Shown piece by piece: positions 1 through 5,420 of a stretch of 15,920 bases of DNA; the stretch's first letter is position 1; the number at the start of each line of letters is the position of its first letter. Made by a program: the position numbers and the translations under genes. The notes below the pieces were generated by a model, which was given only the letters and a program-made list of their open reading frames with translations, had not been told where the DNA came from and searched no databases. The stretch covers positions 1-15,920 of the forward strand of contig DAOVVQ010000060.1 in the NCBI GenBank assembly GCA_030637065.1. Reading direction: 5' to 3'. This stretch comes from Planctomycetota bacterium (lineage in GTDB: Bacteria; Planctomycetota; Phycisphaerae; Sedimentisphaerales; Anaerohalosphaeraceae).

Positions 1-81
1 ACTGAAATCGCAAATATCCGATTCGCCCAGGCCGATCCTGGCAGCTAACTCTCTTAAATTTCCGCCGTGCCTGTAACTCAT
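1..81 (-). CDS. cobD: Threonine-phosphate decarboxylase CobD, N-terminal fragment (3' part outside the window)
   Basis: Twenty-seven codons are readable from an ATG at 81-79 to the window edge. They begin MSYRHGGNLRELAARIG and end in CDFS. The HGGN-L-R-E/A-A opening followed by a D-F/L-S step is the usual N-terminus of CobD-type PLP-dependent aminotransferase-fold enzymes. CobD decarboxylates L-threonine-O-3-phosphate to aminopropanol phosphate, the linker of the cobalamin nucleotide loop. The start lies one base after the cobS stop, so translation is probably coupled; no good Shine-Dalgarno is visible. Context (cobC-cobU-cobT-cobS upstream on the same strand) strongly supports the call. Histidinol-phosphate aminotransferase is the main alternative, since the two families are related, but the HGGN start and the operon favour CobD. 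The PLP lysine and the rest of the protein lie outside the window. Confidence 0.8.
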   Translation of the reverse strand, partial: MSYRHGGNLRELAARIGLGESDICDFS

Positions 82-82
82 A

Positions 83-835
83 TTAAACCATCTGCCCCCC
101 GAACGACCCGCACATCACCAATAGCGTTACAACTTCCGCGATCTCGCACGTCGCGCCGATCGTATCGCCGGTAACGCCGCCGATCTTCCATTTGCAATAC
201 AGACCAAAGGCAACCGCCGACGCCATCGCCGCAGCCGCCGCCAAAATACCGGCAACACCGGCGATAAACCACCCAGCAACCAAAACCACAACAGCCGCCA
301 AAACAGCATTGAAAATCGTTTTCGTCTCGTAAAACAGCTTACCGAGCCCGCCTTCTTTCCTGGCGTACGGAAACAGCGATATCTCCAGCGCCATCATGCA
401 CCTGCCGGACAAAACCATCAGCAAAACGCCGCGCCACAGCATCCCTTCGCCAAGAGCGCTTAAACATGCAAATTTCAGCAGCAATACCGACGCTATCGCA
501 ATTACCCCCATCGCTCCCGTAAAGCTGTCCTTCATTATCTCAAGTGTCCGCTGGCGGTCGCTTACGCTCCAGAACCCGTCAGCGGTGTCCGCCAGCCCGT
601 CGAGATGCAGACCCCTGGTCATAACCGCCATCAGAACGACCGCAACCGCGGCAACGACGCCTTGCGGAAGCCAAAAACCAAGCAGCCACACGCAACCCGC
701 TGCGATCGCCCCCATTATCAGACCCGCAGCGGCAAAAAAACCAACGCTGCCGGACAGGCACCTCTCATCGCCCGCCCAGCCCCGCGGCACGGGCAATATG
801 CTCAAAAAACGCAATGCGGCAAACATCGATCTCAT
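83..835 (-). CDS. cobS: Adenosylcobinamide-GDP ribazoletransferase (cobalamin synthase)
   Basis: CobS joins adenosylcobinamide-GDP to alpha-ribazole (or its phosphate), the last assembly step of the cobalamin nucleotide loop, at the cytoplasmic membrane. The 250-residue length is normal. The family signature GLHLDGLADTADGFWS is at residues 75-90, with the acidic residues D79, D83 and D86 expected to bind metal. The chain is rich in long hydrophobic segments (about 31-53, 56-73, 107-130, 135-150, 170-210 and 235-245), as expected for a polytopic protein. The start overlaps the cobT stop by four bases (ATGA), a coupling arrangement, and cobD begins one base after its stop. Identification is from motif and operon context and I regard it as secure. 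Confidence 0.95.
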   Translation of the reverse strand: MRSMFAALRFLSILPVPRGWAGDERCLSGSVGFFAAAGLIMGAIAAGCVWLLGFWLPQGVVAAVAVVLMAVMTRGLHLDGLADTADGFWSVSDRQRTLEIMKDSFTGAMGVIAIASVLLLKFACLSALGEGMLWRGVLLMVLSGRCMMALEISLFPYARKEGGLGKLFYETKTIFNAVLAAVVVLVAGWFIAGVAGILAAAAAMASAVAFGLYCKWKIGGVTGDTIGATCEIAEVVTLLVMCGSFGGQMV

Positions 836-1896
836 GAGTTGCCCTCTGAAACATGTGCCTCGTCAAAAGTGGCGATCTCCGTAAGAACCTTCACCGCCGC
901 GTCAACCAGATTCATCGCAAGGGCCGCCCCGGTACCCTCGCCAAGCCGCATATTCAGATCCAGCAGAGCCTCCTTGCCGAGTTTAGCTAACATGACTTTA
1001 TGACCCGGCTCGACACTATTGTGGGCGGCTATGATGTAATCGGTGCAAACAGGCGCCCGCGACTGAGCGATCAACGCCCCAGCCGTAGAAATAAAGCCGT
1101 CCACCACCACAGGTTTTTGCAAACTGGCTGACCCGAGTATCAAACCGGCAATGCCGCCGATCTCGAACCCGCCGACCCTGGAAAGCACATCAATACCATC
1201 CGACGCGTCAGGGGCATTTAATTTTACGGCTGACTCGATCACCTCGATCTTGTGCTTGAGCTGCTCGTCTTCGATCCCCGTCCCTCTGCCGGTCAGTTTA
1301 CAAACCTCCGCCCCGGTCAAAACGCTCACTATCGCGGTGCTCGGCGTCGTATTGCCGATCCCCATATCGCCGGTGCCGAAGATGTCCGTCGCCGGCGCCA
1401 GTTCGTTGGCAACCGAAATACCGGCCTCTATCGATGCTATCGCCTGCTCCCTGGTCATCGCAGGCCCTTTGGCCATATTGGCCGTACCGGCGGCAATACG
1501 CCTCGATAATATTTTACCGCCTTCGACAAGGTCAGAAAGATCGCCGGCCACGCCCATATCCACCACAACGACTTTCGCATTGCTTAGCCCCGCAAGAGCA
1601 TTAATACCCGCCCCGCCGTTTACAAAATTATGGACCATCTGCACCGTCACTTCCGACGGAAAGCCGCTTACTCCCTCAGCCGTCACGCCGTGATCGCCCG
1701 CCATGGTAACGATCGTTCGCCTCGAAAGGTCGGGCTTAAGCGTACGCGTCATACCCGCCAGGTCCCGCGCAAGATCCATCAGCCTCCCCAACGCCCAGTG
1801 CGGCATCGTAAGCTGCTCTAATCGCGCGGTCGCCTTGTCCCGCCATGCCTCATCGCAAGGCTTAATGCCCTGTATCGTTGTCTCGATCAATTGCAT
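832..1896 (-). CDS. cobT: Nicotinate-nucleotide--dimethylbenzimidazole phosphoribosyltransferase
   Basis: CobT transfers the phosphoribosyl group of nicotinate mononucleotide to a lower-ligand base (typically 5,6-dimethylbenzimidazole) to make alpha-ribazole 5'-phosphate in the cytoplasm. The 354-residue length matches the family. Visible family blocks are TIVTMAGDHGV (61-71), the FVNGGAGINALA segment (91-102), DIFGTGDMGIGNTTP (171-185), the RVGGFEIGG block (240-248) and LNMRLGEGTGAAL (314-326). E320 in the last block corresponds to the catalytic general base of the family. The start is set by AGGAG placed 6 nt before ATG. The gene is the only one in this operon not tightly joined to its upstream neighbour: 130 bases separate it from cobU, and these hold a MITE-like insertion whose flanking repeat includes this Shine-Dalgarno. 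Downstream, cobS overlaps by four bases. Confidence 0.95.
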   Translation of the reverse strand: MQLIETTIQGIKPCDEAWRDKATARLEQLTMPHWALGRLMDLARDLAGMTRTLKPDLSRRTIVTMAGDHGVTAEGVSGFPSEVTVQMVHNFVNGGAGINALAGLSNAKVVVVDMGVAGDLSDLVEGGKILSRRIAAGTANMAKGPAMTREQAIASIEAGISVANELAPATDIFGTGDMGIGNTTPSTAIVSVLTGAEVCKLTGRGTGIEDEQLKHKIEVIESAVKLNAPDASDGIDVLSRVGGFEIGGIAGLILGSASLQKPVVVDGFISTAGALIAQSRAPVCTDYIIAAHNSVEPGHKVMLAKLGKEALLDLNMRLGEGTGAALAMNLVDAAVKVLTEIATFDEAHVSEGNS

Positions 1897-1900
1897 TATC

Positions 1901-1911
1901 TACTCCTGTTT
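1901..1911. repeat. 11-bp direct repeat, left copy; carries the cobT Shine-Dalgarno
   Basis: On the minus strand this reads AAACAGGAGTA, with AGGAG 6 nt before the cobT ATG. An identical copy lies at 2028-2038. It is probably one arm of a target-site duplication around the MITE-like insert, and it supplies the working ribosome binding site of cobT. Confidence 0.65.
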
Positions 1912-1946
1912 ATAATAGTTTAGCTAAGCGCTGCATACTTCTTGTC

Positions 1947-1966
1947 ATTCCCGCGAAGGCGGGAAT
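1947..1966. repeat. REP-type hairpin (ATTCCCGC / GCGGGAAT)
   Basis: An 8-bp perfect stem with a GAAG tetraloop, extended by TC before and CCAG after. The TCATTCCCGCG-AAGGCGGGAATCCAG pattern is a very widespread bacterial palindromic repeat of the REP type, often spread by RAYT-family transposases (established knowledge, not checked by search). In mRNA between cobU and cobT it would form a stable stem. Confidence 0.75.
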
Positions 1967-1981
1967 CCAGCATAAAATAGC

Positions 1982-1998
1982 ATCCGCCAACGGCGGAT
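1982..1998. repeat. Second short hairpin (ATCCGCC / GGCGGAT)
   Basis: A 7-bp perfect stem with an AAC loop, 15 bases after the REP-type hairpin and inside the same imperfect inverted-repeat boundaries. It has no U-run on either side, so it is not a convincing intrinsic terminator. It is best read as the second internal palindrome of the inserted element. Confidence 0.6.
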
Positions 1999-2026
1999 TC
2001 CTGCCTTGCTGCACTTGGCTAAAATG

Positions 2027-2569
2027 TTACTCCTGTTTTCCCTTTAACGTCAATCCTATACCGCAGGAAACAAAGACCACCTTATCAGCGCCCCTCGCGA
2101 CTACCTGGTTACACCGACCGGCCAGATCGGCATAATTCCTGGCCATCGCATTTGCCGGCACGATCCCCATGCCCACCTCGTTTGAAACGAATATGACCTC
2201 GCCGCCATACTGCCTTGACGAATCTATCAACCGCTGGGCCTCGACCGCCATTTTCTCTTCCGTACTCAACGGGCTCTCCTGGCGGCACATCAGATTACAA
2301 ACCCACAGCGTAAGGCAATCGATAAGTATCACCGGACAGTCAACGCGGTCGACGCCGCTGATAGCACCCGCCACATCTACGGGCTCTTCGATAACGTCCC
2401 AGCCCGGCGGCCTCTCCCGGCGGTGCTTGCTCACACGCAAACGCATCTCCTCGTCCTGAGGCACACAGGTCGCGATAAAGCACACATTCCCGGCAATCCG
2501 GCTCGCCGTCTCCAAAGCCAGACTGCTCTTGCCGCTCCTGCAACCGCCCGTATACAAAGTAACACCCAT
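2027..2569 (-). CDS. cobU: Bifunctional adenosylcobinamide kinase / adenosylcobinamide-phosphate guanylyltransferase
   Basis: CobU phosphorylates adenosylcobinamide and then guanylylates it to adenosylcobinamide-GDP, the acceptor used by CobS. From the chosen start the protein is 180 residues, a normal length. It opens MGVTLYTGGCRSGKSS: the P-loop GGCRSGKS is at 8-15, starting right at the N-terminus as in the family. KHRRERPPGW at 48-57 contains the histidine (H49) expected to carry the GMP intermediate. LIDCLTLW (82-89) and VSNEVGMGIVP (128-138) are further family blocks. I chose the ATG at 2569 rather than the one at 2599, because its A is shared with the cobC TGA stop (TGATG), AGG sits 7 nt upstream, and the ten extra residues (MLLKRGSGGL) are not family-like. 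The 3' end borders the MITE-like insert. Confidence 0.95.
   Translation of the reverse strand: MGVTLYTGGCRSGKSSLALETASRIAGNVCFIATCVPQDEEMRLRVSKHRRERPPGWDVIEEPVDVAGAISGVDRVDCPVILIDCLTLWVCNLMCRQESPLSTEEKMAVEAQRLIDSSRQYGGEVIFVSNEVGMGIVPANAMARNYADLAGRCNQVVARGADKVVFVSCGIGLTLKGKQE
2028..2038. repeat. 11-bp direct repeat, right copy; overlaps the cobU 3' end
   Basis: Identical to 1901-1911. It encodes the last codons of cobU (Gln-Glu and most of the stop). The final base of the present TAA stop (plus-strand 2027) comes from the inserted segment; without the insert the stop would be TAG. This is the detail that makes a real insertion more likely than chance repetition. Confidence 0.6.
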
Positions 2570-3189
2570 CAGTCCACCTGACCCTCTTTTAAGTAACACG
2601 TATCATTGAGCACGCTTACAACGGTGGATCCTTCATAATGCTCCAGGATCGTCAAACCCGCTGGGGCAAGCTCAAAACTATGTAGATTCTCCATCCCCCA
2701 CCCGCAGAGATGGCATATAATCACCCGAATAGAACCGCCGTGAGCAACTATCAGCAGATCGCCCTGCCCCTGCCCTTTAACAATCGCATCCAGCGAGCAC
2801 AGAACTCTCCCGCGAAAATCGCAAACGGACTCGCCTTCGGGAAAGGTAAATTCGTCAGGCCTGTCAAACCACTCCCTCAGCCGCTCGCCGTAACCGGCCT
2901 GTATCTCCTCGAAGGTCAGCCCCTCCCACAGGCCAAAGTCGATCTCGCTTAGGCCGGCCACCGGTTCAGGACAAATATCATGCGCCTGAGCAACAGGCCC
3001 GGCAGTTCCAAGACATCTTTCAAGGGGACTTGTGTATATAGAGGTGAATTTCTCATCGCTGAGAAGGCCGGCGAGACGCTGAGATTGCTTAAGGCCCCGG
3101 GAAGACAGGCGGGCATTACTCACACCGCAGTAACGCCGCTCTTGGGTTAGAGTCGTAACTCCATGGCGAACTAAAAATATTCTTTTCAT
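2569..3189 (-). CDS. cobC: Alpha-ribazole-5'-phosphate phosphatase (histidine phosphatase family)
   Basis: CobC removes the phosphate from alpha-ribazole 5'-phosphate (or from adenosylcobalamin 5'-phosphate) in nucleotide-loop assembly. The 206-residue chain starts MKRIFLVRHGVT, giving the histidine-phosphatase RHG motif at 8-10 with H9 as the phospho-acceptor. YTSPLERC (52-59) supplies R58, EIDFGLWEGLTFEEI (82-96) supplies the acid E82 and the CobC-like linker, and VAHGGSIR (148-155) supplies the second histidine, H150. A general phosphoglycerate-mutase-like phosphatase is possible from the fold alone, but being first in a cob operon behind a B12 riboswitch makes CobC the clear choice. Its stop shares one base with the cobU start. 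The ribosome binding region GGATCGCAGGAA just before ATG can pair with the riboswitch leader. Confidence 0.92.
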   Translation of the reverse strand: MKRIFLVRHGVTTLTQERRYCGVSNARLSSRGLKQSQRLAGLLSDEKFTSIYTSPLERCLGTAGPVAQAHDICPEPVAGLSEIDFGLWEGLTFEEIQAGYGERLREWFDRPDEFTFPEGESVCDFRGRVLCSLDAIVKGQGQGDLLIVAHGGSIRVIICHLCGWGMENLHSFELAPAGLTILEHYEGSTVVSVLNDTCYLKEGQVD

Positions 3190-3305
3190 TTCCTGCGATC
3201 CAAAGCCAAAAACACATCCATTCGAAGGACCTGGCTTAGCTTCAGACTTTGTCAGGACCTTCCCGAGAAGGCATACTTATATTTAGTATACTTAGGTATC
3301 CTGAC
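3187..3305 (-). promoter_or_regulatory. Expression platform of the cobC riboswitch, probably translational
   Basis: Seen: the aptamer 3' end GTCAGGA (plus 3299-3305) is complementary to TCCTGAC at 3251-3257, and two small hairpins (3273-3289 and 3258-3271, the latter CCTTC-TCGG-GAAGG) lie between them. The same TCCTG is also complementary to CAGGA at 3191-3195, next to the cobC start. The two pairings exclude each other. Inference: without ligand TCCTGAC pairs with the aptamer end and the ribosome site is free; with ligand it is released and can cover the ribosome site. No hairpin with a U-run lies before the start, which argues against intrinsic termination. The stretch 3190-3250 has no other feature I can see. 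Confidence 0.5.
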
Positions 3306-3437
3306 TTCCGGATCGCCCTACTCGTCGCAGCCTTCCCGGCATCAATGCCAGTGGCAAACATTGCGACTTTCGTTCCCGGTCACAGTGGCTGGGCCGTGCT
3401 GGATTTACACCAGCTTCCCCGTCCCGTATGGGACATT
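3285..3437 (-). ncRNA. Cobalamin (adenosylcobalamin) riboswitch upstream of cobC
   Basis: Read on the minus strand, the aptamer shows the diagnostic B12-box order. GGGAAGCTGGTGTAAATCC gives the P3/P4 consensus GGGAA-GGTG-AA-TCC. It is followed by GCCCAGCCACTGTGA, then GCCACTGGCATTGATGCC leading to GGGAAGGC, and finally AAGTCAGGATACCT, the conserved 3' segment (consensus AGCCAGGAGACC). All core blocks are present in the correct order, so it looks intact. Ligand binding is expected to switch off the cobC-cobU-cobT-cobS-cobD operon. Exact aptamer ends are approximate. Confidence 0.92.
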
Positions 3438-3440
3438 TGA

Positions 3441-3469
3441 AAAATAACCGATTTAATCCGAAAAATCAA
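3441..3469 (-). promoter_or_regulatory. Putative sigma70-type promoter for the cob operon riboswitch transcript
   Basis: On the minus strand TTGATT (3469-3464) and TATTTT (3446-3441) are separated by 17 bases. A transcript would start near 3435, just where the aptamer begins. The stretch is AT-rich, so chance hexamers are possible. Confidence 0.5.
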
Positions 3470-3497
3470 AAACTTTTTCAAAATTTTATTTTTTTTC

Positions 3498-3527
3498 TTG
3501 CATACTCGCTTTTCCATCGTTTATTAT
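3498..3527 (+). promoter_or_regulatory. Putative sigma70-type promoter for the cbpAB riboswitch transcript
   Basis: TTGCAT (3498-3503) and TATTAT (3522-3527) are separated by 18 bases. Transcription would begin near 3533-3535, at the left border of the plus-strand aptamer, which gives an untranslated leader of about 270 nt before the peptide gene. The promoters of the two riboswitch transcripts point away from each other, with about 30 bases between their -35 elements. Confidence 0.55.
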
Positions 3528-3529
3528 CA

Positions 3530-3690
3530 CCCCGGTTCCAGCATCCCGGAACACGGTGAGATTCCGTGGCGGACCCGTCGCTGTAATCGGCGAGATGCGT
3601 TTTACGGCTAAAGCCAGCCACTGTCAGGGTTTAACTTACTGGGAAGGAACAAAACGACGGGGAACACTATATCCAGGATACCCGCAGTAA
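3530..3690 (+). ncRNA. Cobalamin (adenosylcobalamin) riboswitch upstream of the cbpA/cbpB pair
   Basis: The plus strand reads, in order: CCCGGAACACGGTGAGATTCC (consensus GGAA-GGTG-ATTCC, 3546-3566), CGGACCCGTCGCTGTAAT, GCCAGCCACTGTCAGGG followed by CTGGGAAGGA, and near 3672-3683 the conserved 3' segment TCCAGGATACCC (consensus CCAGGAGACC). The series is intact and independent of the minus-strand riboswitch; sequences outside the consensus blocks differ, so this is not a simple recent duplication. It is directly followed by an intrinsic terminator, so ligand should stop transcription before the peptide gene. Confidence 0.92.
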
Positions 3691-3714
3691 TGGTGAATTG
3701 TGAAATCTGACGGT

Positions 3715-3760
3715 AAAGGGTTTCGGCAGGCGTTGTGCGCTCTGCCGGGACCCTTTTTTT
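3715..3760 (+). terminator. Intrinsic terminator forming the expression platform of the plus-strand riboswitch
   Basis: AAAGGGTTTCGGCAG (3715-3729) pairs with CTGCCGGGACCCTTT (3742-3756) as a continuous 15-bp stem including two G-U pairs, and T3754-T3760 form the U-run. The aptamer 3' end GATACCC (3677-3683) can pair with GGGTTTC (3718-3724) at six of seven positions, a possible antiterminator used when no ligand is bound. This is the usual layout of a transcriptional OFF switch. Confidence 0.9.
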
Positions 3761-3802
3761 ATTAATCATGGCTCTGTTTAGGCTTTTTTGAAAGGCACTA
3801 TC

Positions 3803-3919
3803 ATGAAGAAAAACGAAAAAAAGAACGCAAAAAACGACGTAATCGCCAGCCGTAAGGCATGCAAGACCGATGGCACAGGCCTGTCGCACTACATCCTGAT
3901 GGACAAAAAAACCAAATAA
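3803..3919 (+). CDS. cbpA: Small precursor peptide, CbpA-like (predicted radical SAM-modified peptide)
   Basis: This is a 38-codon ORF with GAAAGG about 6 nt before ATG. The peptide has a Lys/Asn-rich N-terminus (MKKNEKKNAKND), a central part with the only cysteine (SRKACKTDG, C20), then a Gly/Ser/His/Tyr part (GTGLSHYILMD) and a basic end (KKTK). There is no signal peptide, no membrane segment and no double-glycine leader. It lies directly after a B12 riboswitch terminator and 13 nt before a radical SAM/SPASM gene, the typical genetic arrangement of a ribosomally made, post-translationally modified peptide. From memory, NCBI family names include 'modified peptide precursor CbpA' for short peptides in exactly this setting; I could not check this. 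The site and type of modification are unknown. C20 is an obvious candidate residue. Confidence 0.8.
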   Translation: MKKNEKKNAKNDVIASRKACKTDGTGLSHYILMDKKTK

Positions 3920-3932
3920 GGCTTACATAAAC

Positions 3933-5339
3933 ATGAACAATGCAAATACAAAAAAGGCGCCATCCAGGGGTCTCTTCGTCAACACCGGCAACGGCCCTGC
4001 GCTTCAACCGGTCGACATCGGCCACAAAACCCGTATGGCTATCGTAGACCCCGATACCGCCTTCTGGGCGATCGTGAAGAAAAACCAGTTGGCCGAGCAC
4101 CTGACTGATAGCGATCTTCTAAGATCCTACAAACGCAAGGCAAAGAAGTTCGCCGATGAAATGCAAACGCTCCGCTTCGGGCTGAAACCGTCGGGGGTCT
4201 ACTTCAACCCGACAGAGCGATGCAACCTCAACTGCACCTATTGCTACATCCCCGAAAAAATGCGCCGCAGCGGCAAACACATGTCCGAAAAACAGCTTCT
4301 AAAATCGTTGGAGATACTAAAAAAGTACTTCAAAAAGACGATGGATAAAGGACGCAGGCCAAACGTCGTCTTCCACGGCGCAGAACCCATGCTCAACAAA
4401 GACGCGATGTTCGCCGGTATCGAAAAATACAAAAAAGACTTCCTCTTCGGCGTCCAGACCAATGCAACACTTCTCGACGATGAAGCTATCGAGTTCCTTA
4501 AATCGAGAAATGTCAGCATCGGGATATCACTCGACGCCCCGGCGGCGGCCATTGCCAACAGGACAAGAACCACATGGGCCGGCGAAGGAACCTACGACCT
4601 GATCATCGAGGCGATGAATAAACTCAAAGGATACGATGCATGGAGCGTTATTTGCACCGTAACAGAGAAGAACATGCGTTCGCTGCCGAAGCTCGTCGAC
4701 TTCTTCCATGAAAACCGGGTCCCGACCTGCCTGCTCAACGTTCTTCGCTGCACCCTGCCGCGATCAAGGGATATCAAACCGTCCGATGCAACCGTCGCCA
4801 GACACTTCATCGCCGCCATGGACAGAACCCGTCAGCTCTACAAAAAAACCGGCAGAAAACTGATCGTCGCAAATTTCGCCAACATCCTCATCGGAATCCT
4901 CGCTCCCACCGCGCGCAGACTCATGTGCGATATCTCACCCTGCGGCGGAGGCAGAAGTTTCTTCGCCCTGGCCCCGAACGGCGACATGTTCCCGTGCAGC
5001 GAGTTCATAGGACTGCCCGACTTCAAGGGCGGAAATCTGTTCAGAAATGACATCGAAAAAGTCCTCCAAAGCAAGGCATTCAAAACCGTCACCGGCAGAA
5101 AAGTAGAAGACATCCAGCCGTGCAACCGTTGCGCTATCAGGCATTTCTGCGGCTCACCCTGCCCGGCAGAAGCCTATGAAATGAACGGCGGCATGGACAA
5201 AACCGGCGCATTCTGCGAATTCTACGAAGAACAGACCCGCTACGCTCTAAGGCTCATCGCCGACGGAAAACACGAAGACTTCCTCTGGCCAAACTGGGAC
5301 AAAGACACAAAAACCACCTTCAACGCAGCCGCTCTTTAG
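3933..5339 (+). CDS. cbpB: Peptide-modifying radical SAM/SPASM enzyme, CbpB-like
   Basis: The 468-residue protein has an N-terminal region of about 85 residues, then the radical SAM core. FNPTERCNLNCTYC (91-104) gives the CX3CX2C cluster (C97, C101, C104) that binds the [4Fe-4S]/S-adenosylmethionine pair; FHGAEPML (147-154) is the GGEP-like SAM-binding motif; VQTNATLL (174-181) and GISLDAP (197-203) follow. The C-terminal SPASM region has C332, C337, C355, then C397-X2-C400-X5-C406-X3-C410 and C428, enough for two auxiliary iron-sulfur clusters. This architecture belongs to peptide-modifying enzymes such as sactionine or thioether synthases and anaerobic sulfatase-maturating enzymes. The neighbouring 38-residue peptide makes that peptide the likely substrate; the alternative, sulfatase maturation, is less likely but not excluded because two sulfatases lie nearby. 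No B12-binding domain is seen. The start has AAGG 11 nt upstream. Confidence 0.88.
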   Translation: MNNANTKKAPSRGLFVNTGNGPALQPVDIGHKTRMAIVDPDTAFWAIVKKNQLAEHLTDSDLLRSYKRKAKKFADEMQTLRFGLKPSGVYFNPTERCNLNCTYCYIPEKMRRSGKHMSEKQLLKSLEILKKYFKKTMDKGRRPNVVFHGAEPMLNKDAMFAGIEKYKKDFLFGVQTNATLLDDEAIEFLKSRNVSIGISLDAPAAAIANRTRTTWAGEGTYDLIIEAMNKLKGYDAWSVICTVTEKNMRSLPKLVDFFHENRVPTCLLNVLRCTLPRSRDIKPSDATVARHFIAAMDRTRQLYKKTGRKLIVANFANILIGILAPTARRLMCDISPCGGGRSFFALAPNGDMFPCSEFIGLPDFKGGNLFRNDIEKVLQSKAFKTVTGRKVEDIQPCNRCAIRHFCGSPCPAEAYEMNGGMDKTGAFCEFYEEQTRYALRLIADGKHEDFLWPNWDKDTKTTFNAAAL

Positions 5340-5420
5340 TGCTGCATTAACAAAAAACCCGAACAATATCTGCAACCGCAAAACACATCCCAAAAAACTC
5401 TCTACAGCTACATCCTAAGT

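Larger units (their letters stand above)
1912..2027. mobile_element. MITE-like palindromic insertion between cobU and cobT
   Basis: Seen: 116 bp between two exact 11-bp copies of TACTCCTGTTT (1901-1911 and 2028-2038). The ends form an imperfect 19-nt inverted repeat (1913-1931 against 2011-2029, 15 of 19 positions matching, core TTTAGC-AAG-GC). Two perfect hairpins lie inside. There is no ORF. Removing the insert plus one repeat copy leaves cobU ending in TAG with the AGGAG of cobT just before it and ATG three bases after the stop, which matches the tight spacing of the other cob junctions. Inference: a small non-autonomous element inserted at the cobT ribosome binding site and duplicated the target. 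Alternative: an old REP cluster whose flanking repeats coincide because both contain a purine-rich ribosome-binding sequence. Confidence 0.6.

Noticed and set aside
1912..1950. Possible internal promoter (TATTAT on the minus strand) in the inserted element before cobT
   Set aside because: No acceptable -35 hexamer lies 16-18 bases upstream; the match is only an AT-rich end of the inverted repeat.
1947..1998. Pair of palindromes considered as a CRISPR or terminator
   Set aside because: The two hairpins differ, there are no regular spacers, and neither is followed by a U-run, so they fit a REP/MITE-like element instead.
2570..2599. Upstream ATG giving cobU ten extra residues
   Set aside because: It would overlap cobC by 31 bases, the added residues do not look like CobU, and the later ATG at 2569 sits in a TGATG coupling site with a ribosome site and places the P-loop at the usual position.
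3768..3791. Seven-codon ORF (MALFRLF) between the terminator and the peptide gene
   Set aside because: It has no ribosome binding site and lies within a U-rich stretch; nothing suggests it is translated.
5340..5420. Intergenic stretch checked for a bidirectional terminator between convergent genes
   Set aside because: No stable hairpin with a T-run was found on either strand.
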